The translations under genes were made by a program, and so were the position numbers. 64,000 nucleotides of DNA, taken from assembly GCA_913775315.1 (NCBI GenBank), contig CAJYIX010000017.1, positions 1 to 64,000 on the forward strand. Reading direction: 5' to 3'. Of the stretch, positions 1 to 8,959 are shown one piece after another. The notes beneath the pieces are model-generated. The model did not search any database and was not told the origin of the DNA. It saw only the letters and a program-made list of their open reading frames with translations. The first letter of the stretch is position 1. The number at the start of each line of letters is the position of its first letter. This DNA comes from an uncultured Sphingomonas sp. Lineage in GTDB: Bacteria; Pseudomonadota; Alphaproteobacteria; Sphingomonadales; Sphingomonadaceae.

Positions 1-469
1 CGATCTCGTGGTACATGTGCACCATCAGGATCCGGTCGAAGCTGTTTTCCGGCAACCGCGGATCCTCGGGCAGGCCCAGCCGCACGCTAACATTGTCCAG
101 CCGCTCGCGCGCCACGCGCTGGGCCAGGCCGTCGCGAACCTCTGGCACGATGTCCTCGGCCAGGACGCGGCCGTCCTCACCCACCCGCGCGGCGAGGCGG
201 ATGGTATAGTATCCCTCGCCCGCGCCGATGTCGGCGACGGTCATGCCAGGCTTGATCCCCGCCTTGTCCATCACCGACGCGCCTTCTTTGACGCGGTCGC
301 GCGCTTCCTCGGTCGACCAGCGTGCAGAGACGATCGTCGCGACGGGCCGATCGGCGGCGGGGAAGCGGCCCTCGACCTTCTCCTCGGTCTTGTTCATCGC
401 GGGCGCCTTGACCGGCGCTTCGCACGCCGATGCCGCCAGCGCGAGCGCAGGGGCCAGCAACGTCAGCAT
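1..469 (-). CDS. Exported class I SAM-dependent methyltransferase (3' end cut by window edge)
   Basis: The first 156 codons are present; the end lies beyond base 1. The start ATG at 469 follows GAGGAGG and sits 17 bases past the prfB stop, so it is probably co-transcribed with prfB. The N-terminus is a hydrophobic signal ending in a weak lipobox (LAASAC), which predicts export or a lipoprotein. A glycine-rich SAM loop (VADIGAGEGYYT) is seen near residue 75, and FDRILMVHMYHE near the edge resembles methyltransferase motif III/IV. Sequence shows: leader plus Rossmann motif. Inference: a periplasmic or membrane-anchored methyltransferase of unknown substrate. An exported SAM-dependent enzyme is odd because SAM is cytoplasmic, so the leader might instead be an uncleaved anchor. 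Confidence 0.75.
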   Translation of the reverse strand, partial: MLTLLAPALALAASACEAPVKAPAMNKTEEKVEGRFPAADRPVATIVSARWSTEEARDRVKEGASVMDKAGIKPGMTVADIGAGEGYYTIRLAARVGEDGRVLAEDIVPEVRDGLAQRVARERLDNVSVRLGLPEDPRLPENSFDRILMVHMYHEI

Positions 470-486
470 CGGCGCCCCCTGCCTCC

Positions 487-1614
487 TCAATCGACGTCCT
501 CCACCTCGACCTTTTCGCCCGTCACGCGCTGCGACAACGCCGCGGCCATGAACGGGTCGAGTGCCCCGTCTAGCACGTCGGACGGCGCGGTCGAAGTCAC
601 GCCGGTGCGCAGATCCTTCACCAGCTGATAGGGCTGGAGGACGTAGGAGCGGATCTGGTGGCCCCAGCCGATCTCCGTCTTCGCCGAATAATCGCTCATC
701 GCCGCCGCCTCGCGCTTCTGAAGCTCGGCCTCGTACAGGCGCGCGCGCAGCATCCCCATCGCGGTCGCACGGTTCTTGTGCTGCGAACGGTCGTTCTGGC
801 TGGCGACGATGATGCCCGACGGAACGTGGGTGATGCGCACCGCCGAATCGGTCGTGTTCACGTGCTGCCCGCCCGCGCCCGAGGCGCGATAGGTATCGAT
901 CTTGAGGTCGCTCTCATTGATCTCGATGTCGATCGAATCGTCGATCACCGGATAGACCCAGACGCTCGAGAAGCTGGTGTGCCGCCGCGCCGAGCTGTCA
1001 TAGGGGCTGATGCGGACCAGGCGGTGGACGCCGCTCTCGGTCTTGGCATAGCCGTACGCGTTCTCACCCTTGAGCAGCAGCGTGGCCGACTTGATCCCCG
1101 CCTGATCGCCGGCGTGATAGTCGACGATCTCGACCTTCATGCCCTTTCGCTCGGCCCAGCGCGCGTACATGCGCTGGAGCATTTCGGCCCAGTCCTGGCT
1201 CTCGGTCCCGCCGGCGCCGGCGTGCACCTCGAGATAGGCGTCGTTGGCATCGGCCTCGCCCGCCAAGAGCGCCTTGATCTTGTCCTCCTCGGCGCGCGCG
1301 GCGAGCGCCTTCAGGCCCGCGACGCCCTCCTCGGCCATCTCGGCATCACCCTCGGCATCGGCCATGTCGATCAGCTCGGCGGTGTCGCTGAGCTCGCGCT
1401 CGATCGCCCGCGTCGCGCCGATCGCGGTGTCGAGCCGCTGGCGCTCGCGCATCACTTCCTGCGCGGCGCGCGGATTATCCCACAAGGTGGGGTCCTCGAC
1501 GCGCGCGTTCAGTTCGTCGAGCCGGCGCAGCGCTCGATCCCAGTCGAGGAAGCGGCGTAAGAGCGCGAGCGCGTCATTGATCTGGTCGGCATAGGCCTGC
1601 GCTTCGGCGCGCAT
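487..1614 (-). CDS. prfB: Peptide chain release factor 2
   Basis: RF2 recognises UGA and UAA stop codons and triggers peptidyl-tRNA hydrolysis on the ribosome. The 375-residue product has the full layout: an N-terminal helical domain, an SPY tripeptide region at about 203-205 (the place of the SPF anticodon-like motif), and the catalytic GGQ at 248-250. The ATG at 1614 is chosen because GGAG lies just upstream; an in-frame ATG at 1641 would start inside a dispersed repeat. The reading frame is continuous around codon 25, so the programmed +1 frameshift known from E. coli prfB is absent. It lies between mrcA and the exported methyltransferase on the same strand. Confidence 0.95.
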   Translation of the reverse strand: MRAEAQAYADQINDALALLRRFLDWDRALRRLDELNARVEDPTLWDNPRAAQEVMRERQRLDTAIGATRAIERELSDTAELIDMADAEGDAEMAEEGVAGLKALAARAEEDKIKALLAGEADANDAYLEVHAGAGGTESQDWAEMLQRMYARWAERKGMKVEIVDYHAGDQAGIKSATLLLKGENAYGYAKTESGVHRLVRISPYDSSARRHTSFSSVWVYPVIDDSIDIEINESDLKIDTYRASGAGGQHVNTTDSAVRITHVPSGIIVASQNDRSQHKNRATAMGMLRARLYEAELQKREAAAMSDYSAKTEIGWGHQIRSYVLQPYQLVKDLRTGVTSTAPSDVLDGALDPFMAAALSQRVTGEKVEVEDVD

Positions 1615-1635
1615 GGGAAACTCCAATTCTCTGAA

Positions 1636-1714
1636 CGTCATTCCAGCTTGGGCTGGAATCGCTGCGATCCTGCGCCCGCCAACCGGGCGATCCTGGCCTC
1701 TCGCCGGGATGACG
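1636..1714. repeat. Dispersed CGTCA/TGACG-bounded palindromic repeat
   Basis: This intergenic element between mrcA and prfB begins CGTCATTCC and ends GGGATGACG. It contains an internal inverted repeat, TTCCAGC with GCTGGAA. It has the same boundaries and GC-rich hairpin character as the elements at 8862-8935 and 13226-13321, so I take it as one copy of a REP-like family. It may also form a hairpin within the mrcA-prfB transcript. Confidence 0.55.
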
Positions 1715-1733
1715 AAGGGGGGTTGGGACCGCG

Positions 1734-4280
1734 TTAGTAAATCCCGCCCTCCCTTTGCAAGAAATCGCTGTCGGACGGGCGCTGCTGCGTCTGGCGGCGC
1801 GCCGCGGCGGCCGCGGCCTTCGCCTTGGCGGCGGCCTCGGCCCGCTCTTGCGCCTCGGCCTCGCGGTTGCGGCGCTGGCGGGTGGGTTCGCTCTCGGGCT
1901 TAAAGGCTTCCCAGATCACCGATGCCTTGGGATCGTCGGTCGGCCACGCCCCCGTCACCGGCCGGCCCGAGCCGCGGTCGATCCGCACCATCCGCGTGCC
2001 CGGCGGCGCGCGGAACGGCAGCACCTCCATCCCCTCCCACGCCTTCGTCGCGAACGCCTTGAAAATCGGCGCGGCGACAGTGCCGCCCTGCGCATAGCCG
2101 CCCAGGCTGCGCGGCTGGTCGTAGCCAAGATAAAGGCCGGCGATCATCTGCGGCGTACCGCCGACGAACCACACGTCGGTCGGCCCGGTCGACGTCCCCG
2201 TCTTGCCCATGATCGGCCGGCCGAGGTCGCGCAGGATCGTCGCGGTGCCGCGCTGGATCACGCCCTCGGCCACGTGCGTCATCTGATAGGCGCTGACCGC
2301 ATCGACGACCTGCCGCGCGCGGATGCGCGGGCGCGGCATCGGCTTGCCGTCCCAATCGGGCATGTTGCACCGCTCGCACGCGCGCCACCGCTCGGGCCAG
2401 ATCACCTCGCCCTTGCGGTTCTGGACGAAGTCGATGACGCTGGGGGTCAGCTGGCGCCCGTTGTTGGCGAGGATCGAATAGGCGTTGACCATCCGCATCA
2501 CCGTCGTCTCGCCCGCGCCCAGCGCATAGGAGAGATAGGGCGCGTATTTCTGGTCGGTGATGCCGATGCGCTGCATCAGCCCGACGACCTTTTCCATGCC
2601 CGTCCGGTTCGCCGCCTGCACCGTCATCAGGTTGCGCGACTGTTCGAGGCCCCAGCGGATCGTATGCGGCCCCGCCCCGCGCGAATTACCGAAGTTGCGG
2701 AAGCATTTCTGCCCCAGCCGCGCGCCCTGATAGACGCAGAACGGGCCGTCGACGATGATCGTCGCGGGGGTCATTCCCGCCTCGAACGCGGCGGCATAGA
2801 CGATCGGCTTGATCGTCGAACCCGGCTGGCGCATCGCCTGCGTCGCGCGATTGAAGCTGTCGAGGCTGGCGTCGAACCCGCCCTGCAGCGCGAGGAGCCG
2901 GCCCGTCCGCGGGTCCTCCACCACCATGCCGCCCGAAATCTTGGGAATACTGCGAAGGACCCACTGCCCGCCCTCGGGCGCGACAGCGACCACGTCGCCG
3001 GCCTTCAACGCGGCGAAGGCAGTCCCGCCCTTGCCGCGGACTGGCATCTGCGCGCCCCAGCGCGGCATCGTGCCGGTGGTGCCGTCGGTAAAGCCAATCT
3101 CGGCACTGTCCGACCCGCGCGACACGACCACGCCGACGCGCCAGTCGTCGAAGTCGATCGCCATGTTGCTGGCGAGCAGCGGCCCCTGCCAGCCATCGGC
3201 GATGTCGAGCGTCTTGATCGGCCCCGACCAGCCGCGCCCCGAATCGAAACGGAGCAGCCCGCGGCGCAGCGCGTCGGTCGCGTCGGCCTGTATCTTGGGG
3301 TCGAGCGAGGTGCGCACCCAAAGGCCACCGTCATAGACGCTGTACGGCCCCTCCGCCGCCTTCTCACCGAAGCGGTCGATCAGCTGGCGCCGCACTTCCT
3401 CGACATAATAGCCGGCGTTCGACTGGAGCGTCGGGAGCTGGCGGTCGGACAGACCCAGCGGCTCGCCACGCGCGGTCTGGTACTGCGTGTTGTTGATGAA
3501 GCCGTTGCGCAGCATCTCCGACAACACCCAGTTGCGCCGCTCGAGCGCGCGATCGGCATTCGCCGCGCGGCCATAACTTTCGGGCGCCTTGGGCAGCGTC
3601 GCGAGGAACGCCATCTCCTGAAGCGCGAGCTGGTCCACGTCCTTGTTGAAATAGGCGCGCGCCGCCGCCTGCACGCCGAACGCGCGCCGTCCCATCGGAA
3701 TGCCGTTGAGATAGAGCTCGAGGATCTGCGGCTTGGTCAGCGCATCCTCGATCCGCCAGGCGAGGATCATCTCGCGCACCTTGCGCGAGGGCGAATATTC
3801 GTTGCCGATCAGCAAATTCTTGGCGACCTGCTGGGTGATGGTCGACCCGCCGCGGGCGCGCGCGCCGGTGCCCATCTTGCTGACGTAATCGACCACCGCG
3901 CCGGCGAAACCGGGGAAATCGACGCCGTGATGCTCGAAGAAGGTCTTGTCCTCGGCCGCGAGGAACGCGCGGACGAGCAGCGGCGGGAACTCGGCATAGT
4001 CGAGCTCGACGCGCCGCTCGCGCGCATAGGTGTGGATGGGCGTCCCGTCGGCCGAACGGATCGTGGTGGGGAGCGGCGGCTCATAGGCCTTGAGCGCATC
4101 GACACTCGGCAGGTCGCGCGCGAACAGCGCCCAGCCAGCGACCATGCCGATGCCAGCCAGCAGCGCCAGCACGGCAAGCAGCCGGAACCACCAGCGCCGG
4201 CGCAACCGGGTGAACCACCCGCCCGCACCCTCGCCGCGCTGGAGCCTGAAATTGACCGAGTTCGCGTCCGCTTCCGCCAT
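1734..4280 (-). CDS. mrcA: Penicillin-binding protein 1A (class A, bifunctional)
   Basis: Polymerises glycan strands and cross-links peptides of peptidoglycan; acts in the periplasm, anchored in the inner membrane. The 848-residue length is typical. A cytoplasmic head is followed by a membrane segment at about 32-53. The GT51 glycosyltransferase shows its catalytic EDKTFFEHHG at 110-119 and GGSTITQQVAKN from 144. The transpeptidase shows STIK (Ser488), SRN, and KTGTS (Lys693). The C-terminal tail is rich in Ala, Arg and Gln. The amidase gene lies 70 bases upstream on the same strand, so wall synthesis and wall cleavage are linked. All key catalytic motifs are intact. Confidence 0.96.
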   Translation of the reverse strand: MAEADANSVNFRLQRGEGAGGWFTRLRRRWWFRLLAVLALLAGIGMVAGWALFARDLPSVDALKAYEPPLPTTIRSADGTPIHTYARERRVELDYAEFPPLLVRAFLAAEDKTFFEHHGVDFPGFAGAVVDYVSKMGTGARARGGSTITQQVAKNLLIGNEYSPSRKVREMILAWRIEDALTKPQILELYLNGIPMGRRAFGVQAAARAYFNKDVDQLALQEMAFLATLPKAPESYGRAANADRALERRNWVLSEMLRNGFINNTQYQTARGEPLGLSDRQLPTLQSNAGYYVEEVRRQLIDRFGEKAAEGPYSVYDGGLWVRTSLDPKIQADATDALRRGLLRFDSGRGWSGPIKTLDIADGWQGPLLASNMAIDFDDWRVGVVVSRGSDSAEIGFTDGTTGTMPRWGAQMPVRGKGGTAFAALKAGDVVAVAPEGGQWVLRSIPKISGGMVVEDPRTGRLLALQGGFDASLDSFNRATQAMRQPGSTIKPIVYAAAFEAGMTPATIIVDGPFCVYQGARLGQKCFRNFGNSRGAGPHTIRWGLEQSRNLMTVQAANRTGMEKVVGLMQRIGITDQKYAPYLSYALGAGETTVMRMVNAYSILANNGRQLTPSVIDFVQNRKGEVIWPERWRACERCNMPDWDGKPMPRPRIRARQVVDAVSAYQMTHVAEGVIQRGTATILRDLGRPIMGKTGTSTGPTDVWFVGGTPQMIAGLYLGYDQPRSLGGYAQGGTVAAPIFKAFATKAWEGMEVLPFRAPPGTRMVRIDRGSGRPVTGAWPTDDPKASVIWEAFKPESEPTRQRRNREAEAQERAEAAAKAKAAAAAARRQTQQRPSDSDFLQREGGIY

Positions 4281-4350
4281 CAGGCGCGCGGTTTAGACGA
4301 GGTTGCGTCGGTTGGAAATGCCGCCGCGGCGAGTGGAGCGACGCCGATTT

Positions 4351-5622
4351 TCAGCGCGACGCCATCCGCCGCGCGAAATAGACCTCGGCTGCGCGCGCGA
4401 CGCTTTCGGCCACCTTCTTGCGCCCGTCCTTCGACCCTAGGAACTCGGCATCGCCCGCGTTCGAGATATAGCCTGTCTCGAACAGGATCGACGGCATGTC
4501 CGGCGCCTTGAGCACGACGAGGCTCGCCATCCGATGGAAATTGTCCTTGGTCGGCATCAGCGGCTTGGCCTCGCGCCCCAGCAGCCGTGCGAAGCTGGCC
4601 GAGCGGTTCATCGTCTCGCGCTGGGCCAGGTCGATGAGCAGCGAGGAGATGTCGCTCGCCTGATCGCCGAGGTCGAGGCCGGCGATGATGTCGGCCTTGT
4701 TCTCGCGCGCCGCCAGCCGCGCGGCCTCCTTGTCGGAGGCGACTTCGGACAGAGTGTAGGCGGTGGCGCCGGTCGCCTCCGGGTTGCCCGCACTGTCGCA
4801 GTGGATCGAGATGAACAGGTCCGCCTTCAGCCGCCGGGCGATGCCGTACCGCTCCTGCAAGATCAGGAACCGGTCGTCCTCACGCGTCAACGCGACGCGG
4901 ACGCGGCCGCTGTCGAGGAGGCGCTCCTTGATCGCCAGCGCGGTCTTGAGCGTCACGTCCTTCTCGCGCAGCCCCGCCTCGTCGTTCAGCGCGCCGGGAT
5001 CCTTGCCGCCATGGCCCGCGTCGATCACCACCAGCGGGCGGCTGTCGTCGTCGCCGTAAATGCGCGGCAGCGCAGGCGCCCGCTTCGCCGCGGGCACGGG
5101 CAGGCTGACGCGCGAGCCGACATTGGCCGGCGGCATGCTGGGCCGGCGCGCCATCTCGAACCCGCCGTCGAAGCCGGCGAGCGGCAATCGGCCCTCTGCG
5201 GCGGCGCGCGCGAACCGCTGGTCGTCGACACGGCGAAGGACGAGCGTCAGCGTGCCGCTGGCGGCATCGAACCGCCCCTCGCGAACGATCGCCGGCCGGT
5301 CGAGGTCGAAGACGAGCCGCGCGCCGCGTTCGGTCGCGCCCTGGCGCACGCGCGCCACCGGCCCGCCCGATTCGACCCGCGCACCGGGCGCGACGCCCGC
5401 GATATCGAGCGCGATCCGCCGCGGCGCGTCGAGGATGAAGGTCGAGGCGCCCGCCGCATTCCCATCCAGCCGCACCACGATCGCTTCGTCGCTGACCCGC
5501 ACCTCGGCAAGGTCGCCCGCCAGCGCGGGAACGCCGCCTGCCCAAGCGGCGAGAAGCGCGAAGATCCACATCACCCGCACGCTATGGCGCGCCGCCCGCG
5601 CAGCGGTCCAGTCAAAACGCAT
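4351..5622 (-). CDS. amiC: N-acetylmuramoyl-L-alanine amidase (AmiC type)
   Basis: Zinc amidase that cuts the bond between MurNAc and L-Ala, normally for daughter-cell separation. The 423-residue protein has a signal segment at about 13-36, an AMIN domain at about 37-130 (septal or peptidoglycan targeting), a linker, and an Amidase_3 domain from about 196. Zinc and catalytic residues are visible: His204 in DAGHGGKDPG, Glu220 in LREKD, His274 in SIHCD and Glu382 in FETGY. It is first in a leftward block with mrcA and prfB and is divergent from rne. The AMIN plus Amidase_3 order supports AmiC rather than AmiA. Confidence 0.93.
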   Translation of the reverse strand: MRFDWTAARAARHSVRVMWIFALLAAWAGGVPALAGDLAEVRVSDEAIVVRLDGNAAGASTFILDAPRRIALDIAGVAPGARVESGGPVARVRQGATERGARLVFDLDRPAIVREGRFDAASGTLTLVLRRVDDQRFARAAAEGRLPLAGFDGGFEMARRPSMPPANVGSRVSLPVPAAKRAPALPRIYGDDDSRPLVVIDAGHGGKDPGALNDEAGLREKDVTLKTALAIKERLLDSGRVRVALTREDDRFLILQERYGIARRLKADLFISIHCDSAGNPEATGATAYTLSEVASDKEAARLAARENKADIIAGLDLGDQASDISSLLIDLAQRETMNRSASFARLLGREAKPLMPTKDNFHRMASLVVLKAPDMPSILFETGYISNAGDAEFLGSKDGRKKVAESVARAAEVYFARRMASR

Positions 5623-6089
5623 CGCCCTGTCAGCCCCTTTTCGTTGGCATGAGGGTTAGCGATGACCCCTTGGAGTGAAGTGAAATGGCGCGGTTAACGC
5701 GTCGTTCGGCACGATTTTGCCGGCAGGGCGGCAGAAACGCGCCGGTTGATGCGCGGGCGACCCGGTGCTACGTCGCAGATTACCGATACTGGCGCGTCGA
5801 GGTTTGATGCACAGCCATGTCGGGACATCCGCCCGATCCGGCGTGCTTCACGGGGTCGGACGCTCACAGGTTGACGCTGCAATGAGGCTTGTTTCCGTCC
5901 TTCGCCACCCCGCCGCCCCTTGGGGCCGGCGCGTGGCAGGGATGCTGCCGGGCGAACGCCCCGGCCGGCTCTTCGCAGCAGAGGCACTTCATCCACATCG
6001 AACGGCCCCCGACGCGATGCGCGCAGGGGCCAATCCATCGCATCGGCGCCCGGCCGGCCACGCGCCGCCGACGCCGCGGAGAGTTTTGA
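5623..6089 (+). promoter_or_regulatory. rne leader: Long non-coding gap: divergent promoters and probable rne 5' leader
   Basis: These 467 bases between amiC and rne hold no credible gene; short frames here lack family resemblance. Known biology: RNase E autoregulates through its long structured 5' untranslated region, and this gap fits such a leader. Hairpin-forming stretches are visible, for example GCCCC-TT-GGGGC at 5915-5926. A TTGACG at 5871-5876 could be a -35 element, but no convincing -10 follows at the right distance. Assignment as an rne leader is inference from position and length. Confidence 0.4.
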
Positions 6090-8807
6090 ATGGCAACACG
6101 CATGTTGATCGACGCACGGCACCGGGAGGAAACCCGGGTCGCCGTCGTCCAGGGTAACCGCATCGAGGAATTCGACTTCGAGTCGGCCGAGCGCAAGCAG
6201 CTCAAGGGGAACATCTATCTGGCCAAGGTGACGCGCGTCGAGCCGTCGCTCCAGGCCGCGTTCGTCGATTACGGCGGCAATCGCCACGGCTTCCTCGCCT
6301 TTTCCGAAATCCACCCCGATTACTACCAGATCCCCAAGGAGGATCGCGACGCCCTGCTCGCCGAAGAGGCCGAGCACGCCGCCGAGGAAGCCGCGCTGCG
6401 CGCCGCCGAGGATCATGACGACGACGAGGACGGCGACGTCGAGGTGCTCGAGCGCCCCGGCGACGACGAGGATGACGCCGAGCACGACGGCGATCATGGC
6501 GGCGAAGAGGGCGCGCCCGCCCCGCGCCGCAAGAAGGGCAATGGCGACGACCCTGCAGAGGCGCTGCGCCAGCGCCGCATGAATCTGCGCCGTCGCTACA
6601 AGATCCAGGACGTGATCCGCCGCCGCCAGGTGCTGCTGGTCCAGGTCGTCAAGGAAGAGCGCGGCAACAAGGGTGCGGCGCTGACGACGTACCTGTCGCT
6701 CGCGGGTCGTTACTGCGTCCTCATGCCCAACACCGCGCATGGCGGCGGCATCAGCCGCAAGATCAGCTCGGCTGCCGACCGCAAGCGGCTGAAGGCGATC
6801 ATGGCCGACATGAAGCTGCCCTCGACCATGGGCTGCATCGTGCGCACCGCCGGCCTTCAGCGCACCAAGACCGAGATCAAGCGCGACTTCGACTATCTCG
6901 CCCGGCTGTGGGACGGGATTCGCGAGAACACGCTCAAGTCCTCGGCCCCCGCGCTCGTCTATGGCGACAGCGACCTGATCAAGCGGGCGATCCGCGACAT
7001 CTACAATCGAGAGATCGACGAGGTGATCGTCGAGGGCGAGGAAGGGTATCGCCACGCCAAGGATTTCATGAAGCTGCTGATGCCCAGCCATGCGCGGCGG
7101 GTGAAGCAATATTCGGACGCCGTACCGCTCTTCCAGCGGTTCGGCGTCGAGGATCAGCTGGCGGCGATGTACCACCCCGTCGTCCAGCTGAAGTCCGGCG
7201 GCTACCTGGTCATCAATCCGACCGAGGCGCTGGTCTCGATCGACATCAACTCGGGCCGCTCGACGCGCGAGCACAATATCGAGCAGACCGCGACCGCAAC
7301 CAACCTCGAGGCGGCGCACGAGATCGCGCGCCAGCTTCGCCTGCGCGACATGGCCGGCCTCGTCGTCATCGACTTCATCGACATGGATCACTCGTCCAAC
7401 GTCCGTAAGGTCGAGAAGGCGATGAAGGAGGCGCTGAGGAACGATCGCGCCCGCATTCAGGTCGGCCGCATCAGCGCCATCGGCCTGATGGAAATGAGCC
7501 GCCAGCGGCTGCGCACCGGCGTGCTCGAAGCTTCCACCCGCACCTGTCCGCATTGCGAGGGCACGGGGCTCGTCCGCACTGCCTCGTCCGCAGGCCTGTC
7601 GGCGCTCCGCCTGATCGAGGAGGAGGCTGCGCGCGGTCGCGGATCGCAGCTCCTGCTGCGCGCCAGCCAGGAAGCCGCCTTCTACGTCCTCAACAAGAAG
7701 CGCGCCGACATCGCCGAAATCGAGGATCGCTACGGCGTGATGGTCGAGGTCGCCGCGGATGGCGAGCTCGAGGGCGCGCGCATGTCGGTCGAGGCCTCCG
7801 GCCCCCCGCCGGCCTATGCGCCCAAGCTCGACCCGATCGTCGAGGAGTTCGACGAGCCCGAGATCGAGGAGTTCGACGAGGAAGAGGAAGAAGAGGAAGC
7901 CGTCGAGGCCACCGAGACCGAGCAGGCCGAACCGCGCCGCGAGCGCGAGCGTGAGCGCTCGGGCGAAGGCGACGAGGGCGGCCGCGGCCGCAAGCGTCGC
8001 CGCCGCCGCGGTCGCCGCGGTCGCCAGCGCGAGGACGAGAACGGCAACGCCGGGGAAAGCGAAGCCGGTGACAGCGAGGGCGAGAGCGACGCCTCCGACG
8101 AAACCGTCGAGGGCGATGCCGAGACGGTGACCGCCGAAACCCAGGCACCGGCCGAGGGTGGCGAGCGTCGCCGCCGTCGCCGCCGCCGTCGTGGCGGTCG
8201 CCGCGAGGAAGGCGAGTCGCGGGTCGCCGTCGACGTCTCGGACGACAACGCCGACGATGCCGCCGAGCCAGTCGAGGATGAAGCCCCGGTCGAGGCCGAA
8301 ACCGCCGTCACCATCGCCGATGCGACCCCGGCCGAGCCGGTCGAGGCAGCGCCGGCCAAGCCCAAGCGCACCCGCCGCAAGAAGGCGGACGTAGAGGCCG
8401 CGCCGGTCGAGGCCGAGGTCGAAGCGGCACCTGTGGCCGACGCGGAAGCCGAGGCGCCGATCAAGCCCAAGCGTACCCGCCGCAAGAAGGCGGATGTGGA
8501 GGCTGCACCGGTCGAGGCCGAAGTCGAGGCGGCGCCGGTTGCCGACGCGGAAGCCGAGGCGCCAGCCAAGCCGAAGCGTACCCGACGCAAGAAGGCCGAC
8601 GCCGCGCCGGTCGATGCTACTGCCGGGGCAGCGATGCCCGCCGACCGTACGCCCGAGCCGGTTTCGGTCGTCGGCGAAATGGCACAGCCGATGGAGGCGG
8701 AGGCTACGGCCACCGAGGCGGATGCTGCGCCGACGGTCGTCTCGACCGAACCCGAAGGTCCGCCGCGCCGCGGCTGGTGGCAGCGCACCTTCGGCGGCAC
8801 CGAATAA
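6090..8807 (+). CDS. rne: Ribonuclease E/G family endoribonuclease
   Basis: Central RNA decay and processing endonuclease. The 905-residue product starts MATRMLIDARHREETRV, as in alphaproteobacterial RNase E. The S1 domain (about 37-190) is split by a highly acidic insertion at about 95-150, common in this class. The catalytic DNase I-like region follows, and the zinc-link CPHC is at 486-489. The C-terminal third is low complexity, with acidic and arginine-rich blocks and about 2.3 copies of a 35-residue repeat containing KPKRTRRKKAD; this is likely the disordered RNA-binding and degradosome scaffold. It has its own terminator at 8810-8838. The extensive open frame on the opposite strand is a GC artefact. 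Confidence 0.96.
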   Translation: MATRMLIDARHREETRVAVVQGNRIEEFDFESAERKQLKGNIYLAKVTRVEPSLQAAFVDYGGNRHGFLAFSEIHPDYYQIPKEDRDALLAEEAEHAAEEAALRAAEDHDDDEDGDVEVLERPGDDEDDAEHDGDHGGEEGAPAPRRKKGNGDDPAEALRQRRMNLRRRYKIQDVIRRRQVLLVQVVKEERGNKGAALTTYLSLAGRYCVLMPNTAHGGGISRKISSAADRKRLKAIMADMKLPSTMGCIVRTAGLQRTKTEIKRDFDYLARLWDGIRENTLKSSAPALVYGDSDLIKRAIRDIYNREIDEVIVEGEEGYRHAKDFMKLLMPSHARRVKQYSDAVPLFQRFGVEDQLAAMYHPVVQLKSGGYLVINPTEALVSIDINSGRSTREHNIEQTATATNLEAAHEIARQLRLRDMAGLVVIDFIDMDHSSNVRKVEKAMKEALRNDRARIQVGRISAIGLMEMSRQRLRTGVLEASTRTCPHCEGTGLVRTASSAGLSALRLIEEEAARGRGSQLLLRASQEAAFYVLNKKRADIAEIEDRYGVMVEVAADGELEGARMSVEASGPPPAYAPKLDPIVEEFDEPEIEEFDEEEEEEEAVEATETEQAEPRRERERERSGEGDEGGRGRKRRRRRGRRGRQREDENGNAGESEAGDSEGESDASDETVEGDAETVTAETQAPAEGGERRRRRRRRRGGRREEGESRVAVDVSDDNADDAAEPVEDEAPVEAETAVTIADATPAEPVEAAPAKPKRTRRKKADVEAAPVEAEVEAAPVADAEAEAPIKPKRTRRKKADVEAAPVEAEVEAAPVADAEAEAPAKPKRTRRKKADAAPVDATAGAAMPADRTPEPVSVVGEMAQPMEAEATATEADAAPTVVSTEPEGPPRRGWWQRTFGGTE
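8358..8602 (+). repeat. 105-base in-frame tandem repeat in the rne C-terminal region
   Basis: Units start at 8358, 8463 and 8568, a period of exactly 105 bases or 35 codons; the third copy is partial. Each unit encodes a basic KPKRTRRKKAD segment followed by an acidic-proline stretch built from EAAPVEAEVE-like residues. Copies differ only at scattered, mostly third-position bases, pointing to recent expansion or conversion. Confidence 0.85.
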
Positions 8808-8809
8808 GC

Positions 8810-8838
8810 AAAAGGCCGGGGGAAACCCCGGCCTTTTT
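8810..8838 (+). terminator. Rho-independent terminator of rne
   Basis: A 12-base perfect stem (8810-8821 with 8826-8837, AAAAGGCCGGGG and its complement) closes a short loop and runs into five T residues, beginning 3 bases after the rne stop. The A-tract on the other side makes it potentially bidirectional, serving the leftward thioesterase region too. Confidence 0.9.
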
Positions 8839-8861
8839 CTTGTTGCCCCATCATAGAGGCT

Positions 8862-8935
8862 CGTCACCCCGGGGGCCCGCCGCCTTTCTACGTCCAGAAG
8901 ACGAAGCGCGACCCCGGATCAAGCTCGGGATGACG
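8862..8935. repeat. Dispersed CGTCA/TGACG-bounded repeat
   Basis: Begins CGTCACCCCGGG and ends CTCGGGATGACG, with the typical core GACCCCGGATCAAGCTCGGG. It lies between two convergent genes. It matches the edges of the copies at 1636-1714 and 13226-13321, so I class it as a REP-like element. Confidence 0.6.
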
Positions 8936-8959
8936 TGGCCATTGGGTTGGGCCCTCTCC

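Noticed and set aside
1639-1641. Upstream ATG for prfB
   Set aside because: It lies inside a dispersed repeat and lacks a spaced ribosome-binding site; the ATG at 1614 has GGAG and gives the canonical length.
5694-8867. 1057-codon open frame opposite rne
   Set aside because: It mirrors the Ala/Glu/Arg-rich low-complexity RNase E frame; the product has no family features. Long antisense frames are expected at this GC content. The same applies to 1755-4511, 18328-19551, 40876-43146, 55094-57973 and 61751-63868.
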